A stretch of 10,275 nucleotides of DNA from Holosporales bacterium (GCA_031290075.1 JAITOG010000103.1:1-10275); one strand, 5' to 3'; positions 1 through 6,198 are shown, counted from the first letter of the stretch. Made by a program: numbers and translations. Notes: a model not told the origin generated them from the letters alone.

Positions 1-1
1 T

Positions 2-691
2 TCGGTATTTAGTAGTATAGGCAATGGAATTTGTAAGCATAAAGAAGGGTGTGTATATGCTGTTGTTGGAGCTGCTGCTCTTTTATTAGGCAGTGGATTT
101 TTAATTTACAATAAAGATGAACTTCTTTTAGAGGCAGCTGAAGATGGTCATACAAACTTTGTTAAAGTATTACTTTGTATCGCAAATGTAAATGCTAAAG
201 ATTATTTGGAAAATACCCCACTTCATTTGGCTGCTGAAAGAGGGCATGTAGAAATTGTTAGACTATTACTTAAAAGAGGAGCAGATGTAAATGCTGGAAA
301 TACTAATGGAGAGACCCCACTTCATGCAGCAGCTTATAGAGGATATGTAAAAATTGCTGATCTATTACTTGATGCTGGAGCAGATGCAAATGCTAGAAAT
401 ACTGATGGAGTGACCCCACTGCATTATGCAGCTTTTGAAGAACCAGGAATTGTTGAAATATTAATTGCTGCTGAAGCAAATGTAAATGCTGTAGATACTA
501 ATGGAATGACCCCACTGCATTATGCAGCTCGTGGAGGGAATGTAAAAGTTGTTAGAGTATTAATTGAAAATAAAGCAAATAAATATGCTATAAATAATGA
601 TAGAAGGACACCATGTGATATAGCTGCTGAATATGGATATGAAGGTATTGCTCGCATATTACAACCAAATGCAAATACTAGACAAATGTAA
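2..691 (+). CDS. Ankyrin-repeat protein with a membrane segment (5' partial)
   Basis: The reading frame is open to the left edge with no stop, so the gene starts outside the window; a TTG at 206 lies inside the repeat array and is not the start. Numbering from the first visible codon, residues 18-36 form one hydrophobic segment (VYAVVGAAALLLGSGFLIY), probably a membrane anchor. About six ankyrin units follow from residue 37 to the end (229 residues visible), with TPLHxAA helices and 'ANVNA' turns. The first unit (NKDELLLEAAEDGH) and the last (TPCDIAAEYGY) are divergent. Ankyrin repeats are protein-binding scaffolds and in intracellular bacteria often occur in host-interacting proteins; that role here is inference. 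Units share long identical DNA stretches, for example 23 bases at 411-433 and 507-529, so some duplication is recent. The C-terminus ends abruptly and decayed repeat DNA follows the stop, so the protein may be shortened. Confidence 0.9.
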   Translation, partial: SVFSSIGNGICKHKEGCVYAVVGAAALLLGSGFLIYNKDELLLEAAEDGHTNFVKVLLCIANVNAKDYLENTPLHLAAERGHVEIVRLLLKRGADVNAGNTNGETPLHAAAYRGYVKIADLLLDAGADANARNTDGVTPLHYAAFEEPGIVEILIAAEANVNAVDTNGMTPLHYAARGGNVKVVRVLIENKANKYAINNDRRTPCDIAAEYGYEGIARILQPNANTRQM

Positions 692-739
692 ATGCTAGAA
701 ACTTGGAATGAATATACCAAACTTCATTAAGCTGTTCTA
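683..739 (+). pseudogene. Decayed ankyrin repeat after the ankyrin gene stop
   Basis: DNA spanning and following the TAA at 689-691 still aligns with the repeat unit at 476-529. 'aaatgtaaatgct' is shared exactly, and 'tggaatg...acc..act.cat.a.gc' follows. Read in a shifted frame the first part gives NVNARN. Back in the original frame from 704 the next part gives YTKLH, a stop, then AV, matching VTPLHYAA. At least one indel and two stop codons separate it from a working repeat. I read it as the remains of one or more further ankyrin units of a once longer gene. Confidence 0.7.
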
Positions 740-741
740 TC

Positions 742-979
742 GCAGGGCTAAGTCTATACTGGGGCCCCCAAAGAATGCGGATTTTAATTGCTGCCAATCC
801 TTGAAACCCAAGAAGTTTTGAATCCGCAATTTTTTGGGGTTTTGGGGGATAGATGCTTTATAAAATTATTTTATTTATATTGTTCTTTTGAAGATTGAGA
901 CATTACTTGTTTTATACACAAACAGAATATTTGCAAAAAAGTATAACAATCAATAAAAGCATCTAGGACTTAGCCCTGC
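742..979. repeat. Inverted-repeat element (MITE-like) interrupted by copy A
   Basis: A perfect 13-base inverted pair lies at 742-754 (GCAGGGCTAAGTC) and 967-979. The right arm continues inward (read on the minus strand) as C-TAGATGCTTTTA. The left arm shows the matching TAGATGCTTTA only after about 95 bases, at 850-860. Removing 755-849 restores arms of about 24 bases. Without the insert the element would be about 143 bp with no coding capacity, like a miniature inverted-repeat transposable element. The family is not recognised. TTCTATC occurs just outside the left arm (735-741) and again at 985-991, five bases from the right arm; this is only a weak candidate for a target duplication. Confidence 0.6.
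755..851 (+). repeat. Palindromic intergenic repeat, copy A
   Basis: This is one member of a repeat found three times clearly in the window (here, 2548-2641, and 10189-10275 on the other strand). It starts TATACTGGGG and ends GGGGGATA. The arms CCCCAAAGAATGCGGATT (766-783) and AATCCGCAATTTTTTGGGG (821-839) pair over about 18 bp with one bulge and one G-U pair. An inner small hairpin, CTTG-AAACC-CAAG, lies at 800-812. Comparison with the uninterrupted arm at 954-979 suggests insertion at a TA that was duplicated (755-756 and 850-851). It encodes nothing and is probably a non-autonomous mobile repeat. TA duplication is typical of the IS630/Tc1-mariner group, but I see no transposase here. Confidence 0.85.
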
Positions 980-1087
980 CTTGATTCTATCCTTTCTTGA
1001 AGTTGCACACTGCGTTTAATAACTAATACATCTTAAAAATATATGAGAAGTCTAATAATTTAAATCTACATAGGAATTTTAAAAGCC

Positions 1088-2425
1088 TTACGATGAAGCA
1101 TGTGGATAGGCTATTGATAATACCATCCCTTGCGCTTCATGGAAAAATCTTCCAATATTTGGAAGTCCTGGAATAATTCTTCTTATTATAGAATAAAAAT
1201 TTTGTAAATCTAACATATTATAACCAACAATTTCTCTTTCTAACTTTTCTTTATTTATAAATAAATTATCCCACCATAAATAATAAACTCCCCCCGCATA
1301 AGTTAATAACCTTCCTAATTTTTTATTTATTCCAAATAAAGGTATAAGTATTTTAGCTAGTAATATACAAGTAGTTATGTAGAATGGAGTTGAATATTCG
1401 TTTAAAATTTTTAATAAAGAATTTTCATTTTTTTGCGTTTCTTCTGGTTTTATCTCTAAAACTTTACCTGTTATTTCAAAATATCTTTGGCAAAGTTCTT
1501 CTCCGCTAAGGTATCCTCTCAAAGCTTTTAGTAAAGTATCTTCTTCCTCTTCTTCTTGCCCTTTTTCCCCTACAGCATTACCAGTTGCTATATATAATAA
1601 TTTATAAAATTCTTGCTCCCCATACAGTTTTAATAATTTTATACCTATTGAAATCCAAGGATGCTTTTTTAATGAAGAAAATAAGCTGGAAATTTTCGCT
1701 GCAGCGTAAAATATTAAAATCTCAATTAATTTTGATCTATCACTACTATCAAGCTTATATTTGTGGGATTGCTGATCATCTCTTTTACTACTTTCAACTT
1801 TAATTTTTAAAAGACCAAAAAGAGATTCTATTGCATTAGCAAGCGTTACATTAATTTGTCTCAACATTATAACAAGCAGCCCTGCAAATTTAGGTAAAGA
1901 ATCTATTAAATTTCCATCGTTTAAATCCATAATTTGTTCTATAGTTCTTTTTAAAAATAATGAAAAAGAAAGTAATTGATCTACTACAAGCCAAACATAA
2001 TTTTTGTCTATATCAAAAAGATTTGATACTTTATGTATAGTAAAAAGACTTGAAACAACAAATACAGGAATGGCAATAAACTCTCTGAAAGAAAATCCTG
2101 GACTTTCTTTTAAAAATTGAAGAATACCATTTTGGTTCTTCTTTCTAATGGTTTTTCTTGTAAATGTGCAAATTTCATCAAAGAAGTATCGACCGCAAAA
2201 ATCCACGGCCAGAGACTTCCAGCGATTTTCTTCGTTATATTCAAATACAGATGGAAAAACCTCTTTCCAAACATCAAAAATACATTTCCCTACCAAAATC
2301 GGACTTAGATTAACTTCATAACTTTTCACAACATCGTATGCTTTAATACCGCCTTCCTCACAAACAATGTTTGGAGAAAAAAATGCACAAAAATGTATAC
2401 AAAAAGACAGAATAACTTTACGCAC
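1088..2425 (-). CDS. Unrecognised exported or membrane protein, 445 aa
   Basis: I do not recognise this protein. The GTG start is supported by an AGGGG ribosome-binding site (2432-2436) six bases upstream. The N-terminus looks like a Sec signal peptide: basic MRK, hydrophobic residues about 4-21, possible cleavage near C22-E23. Further hydrophobic stretches lie around residues 115-131, 143-158, 180-206, 232-250, 347-366 and 371-385, so it may be a multi-pass membrane protein rather than a soluble secreted one. An acidic run sits at 291-296 (five E, then D). Cysteines are frequent in the first 90 residues (9, 13, 22, 48, 77, 86). It stands alone, convergent with the ankyrin gene and separated from nusG by repeat copy B. 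A lineage-specific inner-membrane or host-interaction protein is possible, but nothing in the sequence decides this. Confidence 0.8.
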   Translation of the reverse strand: MRKVILSFCIHFCAFFSPNIVCEEGGIKAYDVVKSYEVNLSPILVGKCIFDVWKEVFPSVFEYNEENRWKSLAVDFCGRYFFDEICTFTRKTIRKKNQNGILQFLKESPGFSFREFIAIPVFVVSSLFTIHKVSNLFDIDKNYVWLVVDQLLSFSLFLKRTIEQIMDLNDGNLIDSLPKFAGLLVIMLRQINVTLANAIESLFGLLKIKVESSKRDDQQSHKYKLDSSDRSKLIEILIFYAAAKISSLFSSLKKHPWISIGIKLLKLYGEQEFYKLLYIATGNAVGEKGQEEEEEDTLLKALRGYLSGEELCQRYFEITGKVLEIKPEETQKNENSLLKILNEYSTPFYITTCILLAKILIPLFGINKKLGRLLTYAGGVYYLWWDNLFINKEKLEREIVGYNMLDLQNFYSIIRRIIPGLPNIGRFFHEAQGMVLSIAYPHASS

Positions 2426-2461
2426 AAAACACCCCTAATCTTGCGCTCCCCTAATATCATC

Positions 2462-2499
2462 AATTGTATGACAATTAAATCTTAGGAAACAAGATTTAA
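2462..2499. promoter_or_regulatory. Two adjoining palindromes, operator-like
   Basis: AATTGT-ATG-ACAATT (2462-2476) is a perfect 6-bp inverted repeat with a 3-base centre and covers the candidate -10. Overlapping it by two bases, TTAAATCTT-AGGAAAC-AAGATTTAA (2475-2499) is a perfect 9-bp inverted repeat with a 7-base loop covering the candidate -35. Placement suggests a repressor operator, or a hairpin ending read-through from nusG, though no T-run follows. No regulator family can be assigned. Confidence 0.4.
2463..2492 (-). promoter_or_regulatory. Candidate promoter of the 445-aa gene
   Basis: On the minus strand TTGTTT (2487-2492) and TACAAT (2463-2468) are separated by 18 bases, about 38 bases upstream of the GTG start. 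The -10 matches the sigma-70 consensus at five of six positions; the -35 is weaker. Between the promoter and the gene the octamer ATTAGGGG (minus strand) occurs twice, at 2448-2455 and 2432-2439. The second copy holds the ribosome-binding site. Confidence 0.4.
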
Positions 2500-2547
2500 A
2501 TTAGTTGTGTAAATTCATATCCAACCACTACCGGCTGGAAGCCAGTA

Positions 2548-2641
2548 TATACTGGGGCTCCCAAATAATGCGGATTTAAATTGCTGCCAATCCTTGAAAC
2601 CCAAGAAGTTTAAATCCGCAATTTTTTGGGGTTTGGGTATA
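2548..2641 (+). repeat. Palindromic intergenic repeat, copy B
   Basis: This copy has the same order as copy A: TATACTGGGG, left arm with GCGGATTTAAA, TTGCTGCCAATCC, inner hairpin CTTG-AAACC-CAAG, right arm TTTAAATCCGC, then TTTTTTGGGG and a GGGTATA end. Here the central arms pair perfectly over 11 bp (GCGGATTTAAA with TTTAAATCCGC), longer than in A, so the pairing is kept although bases differ. Its outer ends are inverted (TATAC and GTATA). It lies between the nusG 3' end and the upstream region of the 445-aa gene. The left junction creates a perfect 14-base palindrome, CCAGTATATACTGG (2542-2555). Confidence 0.85.
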
Positions 2642-2684
2642 GTAGAAATGCCAGACGATAAGATTAATCGCACCAAATTAAACT

Positions 2685-3221
2685 TTAATTTTTTTCAACT
2701 TGATCAAATTCTAATTCTATAGGAGTTGGCCTTCCAAAAATTGTTATTGAAAGAGTAAGGCGTTGATTCTCATTATCTATCCCTTCTACAACTCCGGTAA
2801 ACGAAGCAAAAGGGCCATCGCAAACCTTTACAACTTCTCCAATTTCGAAAACGATAAAATTTATAGGTTTTTCCTTAGATTCTTTAACTTGTGCAAAAAT
2901 TTTTGAAATTTCCGATTCAGGAACAGGCAATGGCCTTTTTGCCCCGAGAAAGCCATTAACACGAGGAACACTGCAAATAAGGCTCCAAATTTCATCACTC
3001 ATACATACTTTTACAAGAATATACCCAGGAAAAAAATTTTTATTAACAGTAACTTTGCTTCCTTTTCTACTTTCAATAACTTGTTCGCTAGGAACAAAAA
3101 AATCCTCAAAAACATCAAGCATTCCATTTTTCATTGCTTGCGCTTTTATTGCTTGAACAACACTATTTTCAAGTCCAGAATACACGCTTATAACATACCA
3201 TTTTGCTGCAGGTGTTTCCAT
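2685..3221 (-). CDS. nusG: Transcription termination/antitermination factor NusG
   Basis: NusG binds RNA polymerase and promotes processive elongation; through its KOW domain it also contacts Rho or ribosomal protein S10. The 178-residue length is normal. The N-terminal NGN domain begins with KWYVISVYSGLE (7-18) and contains FFVPSEQV (41-48) and NFFPGYILVKV (62-72). PRVNGFLGAKRPLPV (86-100) leads to the linker. The KOW domain begins near GEVVKVCDGPFASFTGVVE (128-146), and the highly conserved IFGRPTPIELEFDQVEK closes the protein. The ATG start is 3 bases after the secE stop, implying coupled translation. Unlike most bacteria, rplK and rplA do not follow; repeat copy B and an unrelated gene do. 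Confidence 0.97.
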   Translation of the reverse strand: METPAAKWYVISVYSGLENSVVQAIKAQAMKNGMLDVFEDFFVPSEQVIESRKGSKVTVNKNFFPGYILVKVCMSDEIWSLICSVPRVNGFLGAKRPLPVPESEISKIFAQVKESKEKPINFIVFEIGEVVKVCDGPFASFTGVVEGIDNENQRLTLSITIFGRPTPIELEFDQVEKN

Positions 3222-3224
3222 TAA

Positions 3225-3437
3225 TTAACCCATAATTGATTGAATAATAGCTAAAAGGCTTCTGTCAACGATAAACAAATAAATAGACATGATAAAAGCA
3301 AAAATACATACTACAAGCGTTGTAATTCCTGCCTCATTTCTCGTTGGCCAAATAACTTGCGATATTTCTTTTTTTACTTCTCCTAAAAAGATCAGAGATT
3401 TCTGTAATACGGAAGATTTTTTATTATTTGTATCCAT
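3225..3437 (-). CDS. secE: Preprotein translocase subunit SecE
   Basis: SecE is the small essential clamp of the SecYEG inner-membrane protein channel. The 70-aa protein is the short, single-span form usual in alphaproteobacteria. The amphipathic helix with the family signature EVKKEISQVIWPTRNEA (20-36) precedes one membrane span at about 38-57 (TTLVVCIFAFIMSIYLFIV region). The ATG start has a weak GGTG upstream. The gene follows tRNA-Trp by 30 bases and precedes nusG by 3, so all three are probably one transcript. Confidence 0.97.
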   Translation of the reverse strand: MDTNNKKSSVLQKSLIFLGEVKKEISQVIWPTRNEAGITTLVVCIFAFIMSIYLFIVDRSLLAIIQSIMG

Positions 3438-3467
3438 TACACACCAATTAAAAATACACTCAGAGAA

Positions 3468-3543
3468 TGGCAGGAGTGGTAGGTCTTGAACCCACTACCT
3501 TCGGTTTTGGAGACCGACGCTCTACCAGCTGAGCTACACTCCT
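3468..3543 (-). tRNA. trpT: tRNA-Trp (anticodon CCA)
   Basis: On the minus strand a full 76-base cloverleaf folds. The acceptor stem AGGAGTG pairs with CACTCCT. The D-arm is GCTC...GAGC. The anticodon stem TCGGT/ACCGA encloses loop CTCCAAA with anticodon CCA. The T-arm GTGGG-TTCAAGA-CCTAC has one G-U pair. The discriminator base is G, and the 3' CCA is encoded (3468-3470). The tRNA-Trp, secE, nusG order supports the call. Confidence 0.98.
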
Positions 3544-3556
3544 ATATCTACTTATA

Positions 3557-3584
3557 AATATAAGCCTTATATAATTCTTATCAA
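3557..3584 (-). promoter_or_regulatory. Candidate promoter for tRNA-Trp-secE-nusG
   Basis: TTGATA (3579-3584) and TATATT (3557-3562) on the minus strand are 16 bases apart, with the -10 ending 13 bases before the mature tRNA 5' end. Both boxes match the sigma-70 consensus well. AT-rich background makes chance matches common, but position and spacing fit. Confidence 0.5.
3570..3575 (+). promoter_or_regulatory. Candidate -10 box for pheS
   Basis: A perfect TATAAT on the plus strand lies about 100 bases before the pheS start. Only a weak -35 (TCTACT, 3547-3552) is present at 17-base spacing. It lies inside the opposing tRNA promoter, so if both are used the two polymerases would compete for the same DNA. 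Confidence 0.3.
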
Positions 3585-3677
3585 AAAAATAGAACTTGTG
3601 GAATAAGAAAGTTTTTGGTGAGGATATCAATTTTTATGGTAAAATCATTTTGTAAAAAATATTGGAAGAATGGAAAT

Positions 3678-4763
3678 ATGATAGATAACGATAAACTTAA
3701 AGAATGGCTAAATATAATTAATTCATGTCAAACTTTGCATGAACTTGATGAATACCAGATCTCTCTTCTTGGTAAAAACGGTATAATAACCGCTGAAATG
3801 AAAAAATTAGGAGAATATCCACTTAACAAAAAGAAAGAAATTGGAGCTATGTTAAATAACTTGCGCAACGACATAGAGCAAGCTATTAAAAGTAAAAAAC
3901 AAAGCCTTGAACATGCAGTATTGATTCAAAAAATAACAGAAGAGAAAATTGATATTACTTTGCCTATTCGCCCAGAGGATGGGAAGTATTGCGGGAAACT
4001 CCATTTATTAACACAAATTAGCAATGAATTGTTGGATTATTTTAAATCCAGAGGGTTCAAAATAATGGATGGACCAGAGCTCGATACAGATTTTAATTGT
4101 TTTGAGGCCCTAAACATTCCAAAGCACCACCCAGCCAGACAAGAACAAGATACTTTTTATATCAGCGGTATGGCAGATTATTTGCTACGTACTCACACTT
4201 CTACTATTCAAATTCGTACACTTTCCAATAATGAAGTTCCAATTCGAGCAGTATCAACAGGAGCAGTTTTTAGAAATGATGCCATTGATGCAACACATTC
4301 TCCGCTTTTTCACCAAATGGAAGTATTTGCTGTAGAACCAGGTATTACAATTGCAAATTTAAAGTATTGTCTTTTTGACTTGCTTGGTTTTTTGTTTAAT
4401 GTCAACCTTTTAGCAATGGATGAGAGCGGGGAAGCCATGCCTGTACGCCTTCGTCCAAGTTTTTTCCCATTTACAGAGCCTTCCCTTGAAGTTGATGTTT
4501 GCTGTATAAAAAAGGATGGTGAACTTAAACTTGATATAAATGGGAATTGGTTGGAAATTTTAGGATGTGGAATGATCCACAAAAATGTATTTAAAAATTG
4601 TGGCCTTTCTACATTTAAAAATGGATCACCTTTACAAGGTTTTGCTATAGGTTTCGGAATTGAGCGTATTGCTATGCTTAAATACGGAATAACTGATATT
4701 CGCAATTTTTATGATGGCAATATACGCTGGCTTAATTATTACGGCCAATCTGCTCTTTTATAA
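3678..4763 (+). CDS. pheS: Phenylalanyl-tRNA synthetase alpha subunit
   Basis: PheS is the catalytic subunit of the class II, alpha2-beta2 enzyme that charges tRNA-Phe. I choose the ATG at 3678 (361 aa), preceded by GGAA, because family members begin just before the helix seen at MIDNDKLKEWL. The frame is open further up (TTG 3615, ATG 3636), but that extension resembles nothing in the family. Residues 1-85 form the tRNA-binding coiled coil. Catalytic motifs include the motif 1 region GFKIMDGPELDTDFNCFEAL (126-145), HTSTIQIR (173-180), motif 2 VFRNDAIDATHSPLFHQMEV (197-216), RLRPSFFPFTEPSLEVDV (257-274) and motif 3 GFAIGFGIERIAMLKYGI (321-338). The partner pheT, normally next, is absent; rpsD follows after 138 bases. 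Confidence 0.96.
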   Translation: MIDNDKLKEWLNIINSCQTLHELDEYQISLLGKNGIITAEMKKLGEYPLNKKKEIGAMLNNLRNDIEQAIKSKKQSLEHAVLIQKITEEKIDITLPIRPEDGKYCGKLHLLTQISNELLDYFKSRGFKIMDGPELDTDFNCFEALNIPKHHPARQEQDTFYISGMADYLLRTHTSTIQIRTLSNNEVPIRAVSTGAVFRNDAIDATHSPLFHQMEVFAVEPGITIANLKYCLFDLLGFLFNVNLLAMDESGEAMPVRLRPSFFPFTEPSLEVDVCCIKKDGELKLDINGNWLEILGCGMIHKNVFKNCGLSTFKNGSPLQGFAIGFGIERIAMLKYGITDIRNFYDGNIRWLNYYGQSALL

Positions 4764-4901
4764 AGTGCTATTAAGATTATAAGGAAAAAAGCGCAAATTC
4801 AGATTAATGGTGCTTACAATATTTAATAACTACTATCTTGATTTTCCAAACATCATATGAGAATATGAATGTATATTTGCTTTTTAGTTTAAAAGGTTTC
4901 G

Positions 4902-5516
4902 ATGACAAAACGTATTACAACAAAATACAAAATAGATCGGCGTCTTGGTGTAAATTTGTGGGGACGTACAAAAAGTCCATTTAATGTTCGTAATTATGGC
5001 CCTGGTCAGCATGGCAAACAGCGCTCTAAACTTTCAGATTATGGTGTGCAGTTGCATGCAAAACAAAAGCTTAAAGGGTACTATGGAAATATAACCGAAA
5101 AGCAATTTAAAAAAATTTATGCAGAAGCTATACGTAGTAAAGGTGATTCTTCAGAGAACATGATTGAATTATTAGAACGTAGGCTTGATGCAGTTGTTTA
5201 CAGAATGAAGTTTGTAGCAACTGTGTTTGCTTCAAGACAAATAGTAAACCATGGGCATGTTTTGGTAAATGGTAAAATCATTGATATTCCTTCATATCAG
5301 GTTAAAGATGGAGATGAAGTTTCCCTATCTTCTAAAATGAAAACAAATGCAAATGTTTTAACAGCAGTGTCATCAGGAGAAAGACATGTTCCAGATTATA
5401 TTGATGTTGATCACAAAGAAATGAAAGGAAAGTTTATCAGAGGGCCAAAGCCAGTTGATGTTCCATATCCAGTTCAAATGGAACCACACCTTGTTGTTGA
5501 GTTTTATTCAAGATAA
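4902..5516 (+). CDS. rpsD: 30S ribosomal protein S4
   Basis: S4 binds the 5' domain of 16S rRNA and starts 30S assembly; it also helps control decoding accuracy. The 204-aa length is standard. The N-terminus ([15 protein letters not shown], 8-22; [10 protein letters not shown], 31-40; [17 protein letters not shown], 53-69) is the alphaproteobacterial form. The S4 RNA-binding fold starts at [14 protein letters not shown] (91-104) and runs to about 150 with [16 protein letters not shown]. The C-terminus VEFYSR is typical. The start has AAAAGG five bases upstream. It stands alone after pheS; the 138-base spacer shows no convincing promoter or terminator to me. Confidence 0.98.
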   Translation: MTKRITTKYKIDRRLGVNLWGRTKSPFNVRNYGPGQHGKQRSKLSDYGVQLHAKQKLKGYYGNITEKQFKKIYAEAIRSKGDSSENMIELLERRLDAVVYRMKFVATVFASRQIVNHGHVLVNGKIIDIPSYQVKDGDEVSLSSKMKTNANVLTAVSSGERHVPDYIDVDHKEMKGKFIRGPKPVDVPYPVQMEPHLVVEFYSR

Positions 5517-5549
5517 TGGAAATTCTTAATTACTTAATTTTTCTAAACA

Positions 5550-5633
5550 GCAAGAAATAGGGGTATTAGGAAATGTCTATTTTCCTGGAAATCCAGGGAA
5601 CTTAAATCAGCAATTTTTGGATTTTTTGTATCA
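5550..5633 (+). repeat. Diverged relic of the palindromic repeat, copy D
   Basis: The right half (about 5582-5633) aligns with copy B without large gaps: TCCTGGAAATCCAGGGAA with TCCTTGAAACCCAAGAAG, then CTTAAATCAGCAATTTTTGG with TTTAAATCCGCAATTTTTTGG, ending TTTTGTAT against TTGGGTAT. The left half is much weaker. The inner hairpin is kept but with different bases: CCTGG-AAAT-CCAGG (5584-5597). It lies between the converging 3' ends of rpsD and bamE. No T-run follows the hairpin, so it is not a standard terminator. Confidence 0.55.
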
Positions 5634-5665
5634 AAAAATAAGTTAATTTATTTTTTAAAAAATCA

Positions 5666-6112
5666 TTAAGAAACGTGTCCAGACTGGCTAAATTTCCCAA
5701 TATTCCTAAAAGATTCTTTCAAAAATGTTGTTTTGTATCCTTTTTCTTTTGTAACTTCTTTACAAATTTCCATTTCATTTTCTCCGGAAATTATCTCTTT
5801 TTTCTTAACTATCCCGTTTTTATTGAACGTTATAATAACACTTTTATGTAAAATGGATTTTTTCCCTTTAGTTGGAGAATCCGAAATTACCCTGTAAATA
5901 TAATACCAGCGCTCTGAATCATCTTGAAAAATAGAAGTTGTTGATGGCATCCCATATTTGTTTTCAACGGTTTCCTTAGTATCAACATTTTCTTTTACTT
6001 CTGATAAATCAAATGCTTGAATAAAACATCCCTTTTGCTCAATTATATTCGAACATCCGCAAAGTAAAACATAAAATATAGAGGGAATTAAAAAATATAT
6101 TTTTTTACACAC
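5666..6112 (-). CDS. bamE: Outer membrane assembly lipoprotein BamE
   Basis: BamE (SmpA/OmlA family) is a small lipoprotein of the BAM complex that inserts beta-barrel proteins in the outer membrane. I chose the GTG at 6112 (148 aa), because it gives a normal lipoprotein signal: VCKKIYFLIPSIFYVLLCGC with the lipidated cysteine at residue 20. An upstream TTG (6148) keeps the frame open for 12 more residues. No start has a strong ribosome-binding site. Family features are DTKETVENKYGMPSTTSIF (the 'tkeeV..lGtPs' helix-turn), ERWYYIYRV, a beta hairpin with VIITFNKNGIVKK, and a C-terminal FRNIGKFSQ resembling the FGNIGRFN tail of alphaproteobacterial BamE. It follows addB on the same strand after about 100 bases. 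Confidence 0.85.
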   Translation of the reverse strand: MCKKIYFLIPSIFYVLLCGCSNIIEQKGCFIQAFDLSEVKENVDTKETVENKYGMPSTTSIFQDDSERWYYIYRVISDSPTKGKKSILHKSVIITFNKNGIVKKKEIISGENEMEICKEVTKEKGYKTTFLKESFRNIGKFSQSGHVS

Positions 6113-6178
6113 AAAGAATAAAAACCTAAAATAAAAAATGATTACCAATAATAATATAAAAAACTAACATTTTTTCTT

Positions 6179-6198
6179 AAAAAAAACATCTTTTTTTT
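6179..6198 (-). terminator. A8-T8 hairpin between addB and bamE, possible weak terminator
   Basis: Eight A, CATC, eight T (plus strand) form a fully A-T hairpin 14 bases after the addB stop. On the minus strand the transcript would end in eight U. The stem has no G-C pair, so termination would be weak at best; in DNA this AT-rich it may be chance. Confidence 0.2.

Larger units (their letters stand above)
692..1087. other. Gene-free region between two converging genes
   Basis: No supported gene lies between the ankyrin stop and the end of the 445-aa minus-strand gene. The region holds the ankyrin remnant (to about 739), a long inverted repeat (742-979) and palindromic repeat copy A nested in its left arm. 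From 980 to 1087 the sequence is AT-rich and I see no gene, RNA or clear terminator in it. Confidence 0.7.

Noticed and set aside
206..691. Ankyrin gene starting at the TTG at 206
   Set aside because: The same frame is open to the left edge and encodes a membrane segment and a further ankyrin unit, so 206 is internal.
836..848. GGGGTTTTGGGGG in copy A as a G-quadruplex or telomere-like motif
   Set aside because: Only two adjacent G-runs are present, copies B and C do not keep it (GGGGTTTGGG, GGGGTTGTG), and the G-runs are already used in the palindrome stem.
761..848. Copies A and B as intrinsic terminators
   Set aside because: The stems are long but no T-run follows either end, and copies B and C lie upstream of genes.
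1585..1803. 72-aa plus-strand frame opposite the 445-aa gene, with another at 2117-2308
   Set aside because: The minus-strand gene has a good start, signal peptide and long open frame; these are by-products of low GC.
755..2641. CRISPR array from the similar repeats
   Set aside because: The copies are far apart, imperfect, long and in both orientations, with no regular spacers and no cas genes.
2675..2691. AAATTAAA-C-TTTAATTT palindrome over the nusG stop as a terminator
   Set aside because: It is entirely A-T apart from the centre and is not followed by a T-run in the direction of nusG transcription.
4310..4705. 131-aa minus-strand frame opposite pheS
   Set aside because: It lies wholly inside the strongly supported pheS gene on the other strand and shows no family features; a shadow frame.
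4838..4866. TTGATT plus GAATAT as an rpsD promoter
   Set aside because: The -10 match is poor, and in DNA this AT-rich such pairs are expected by chance.
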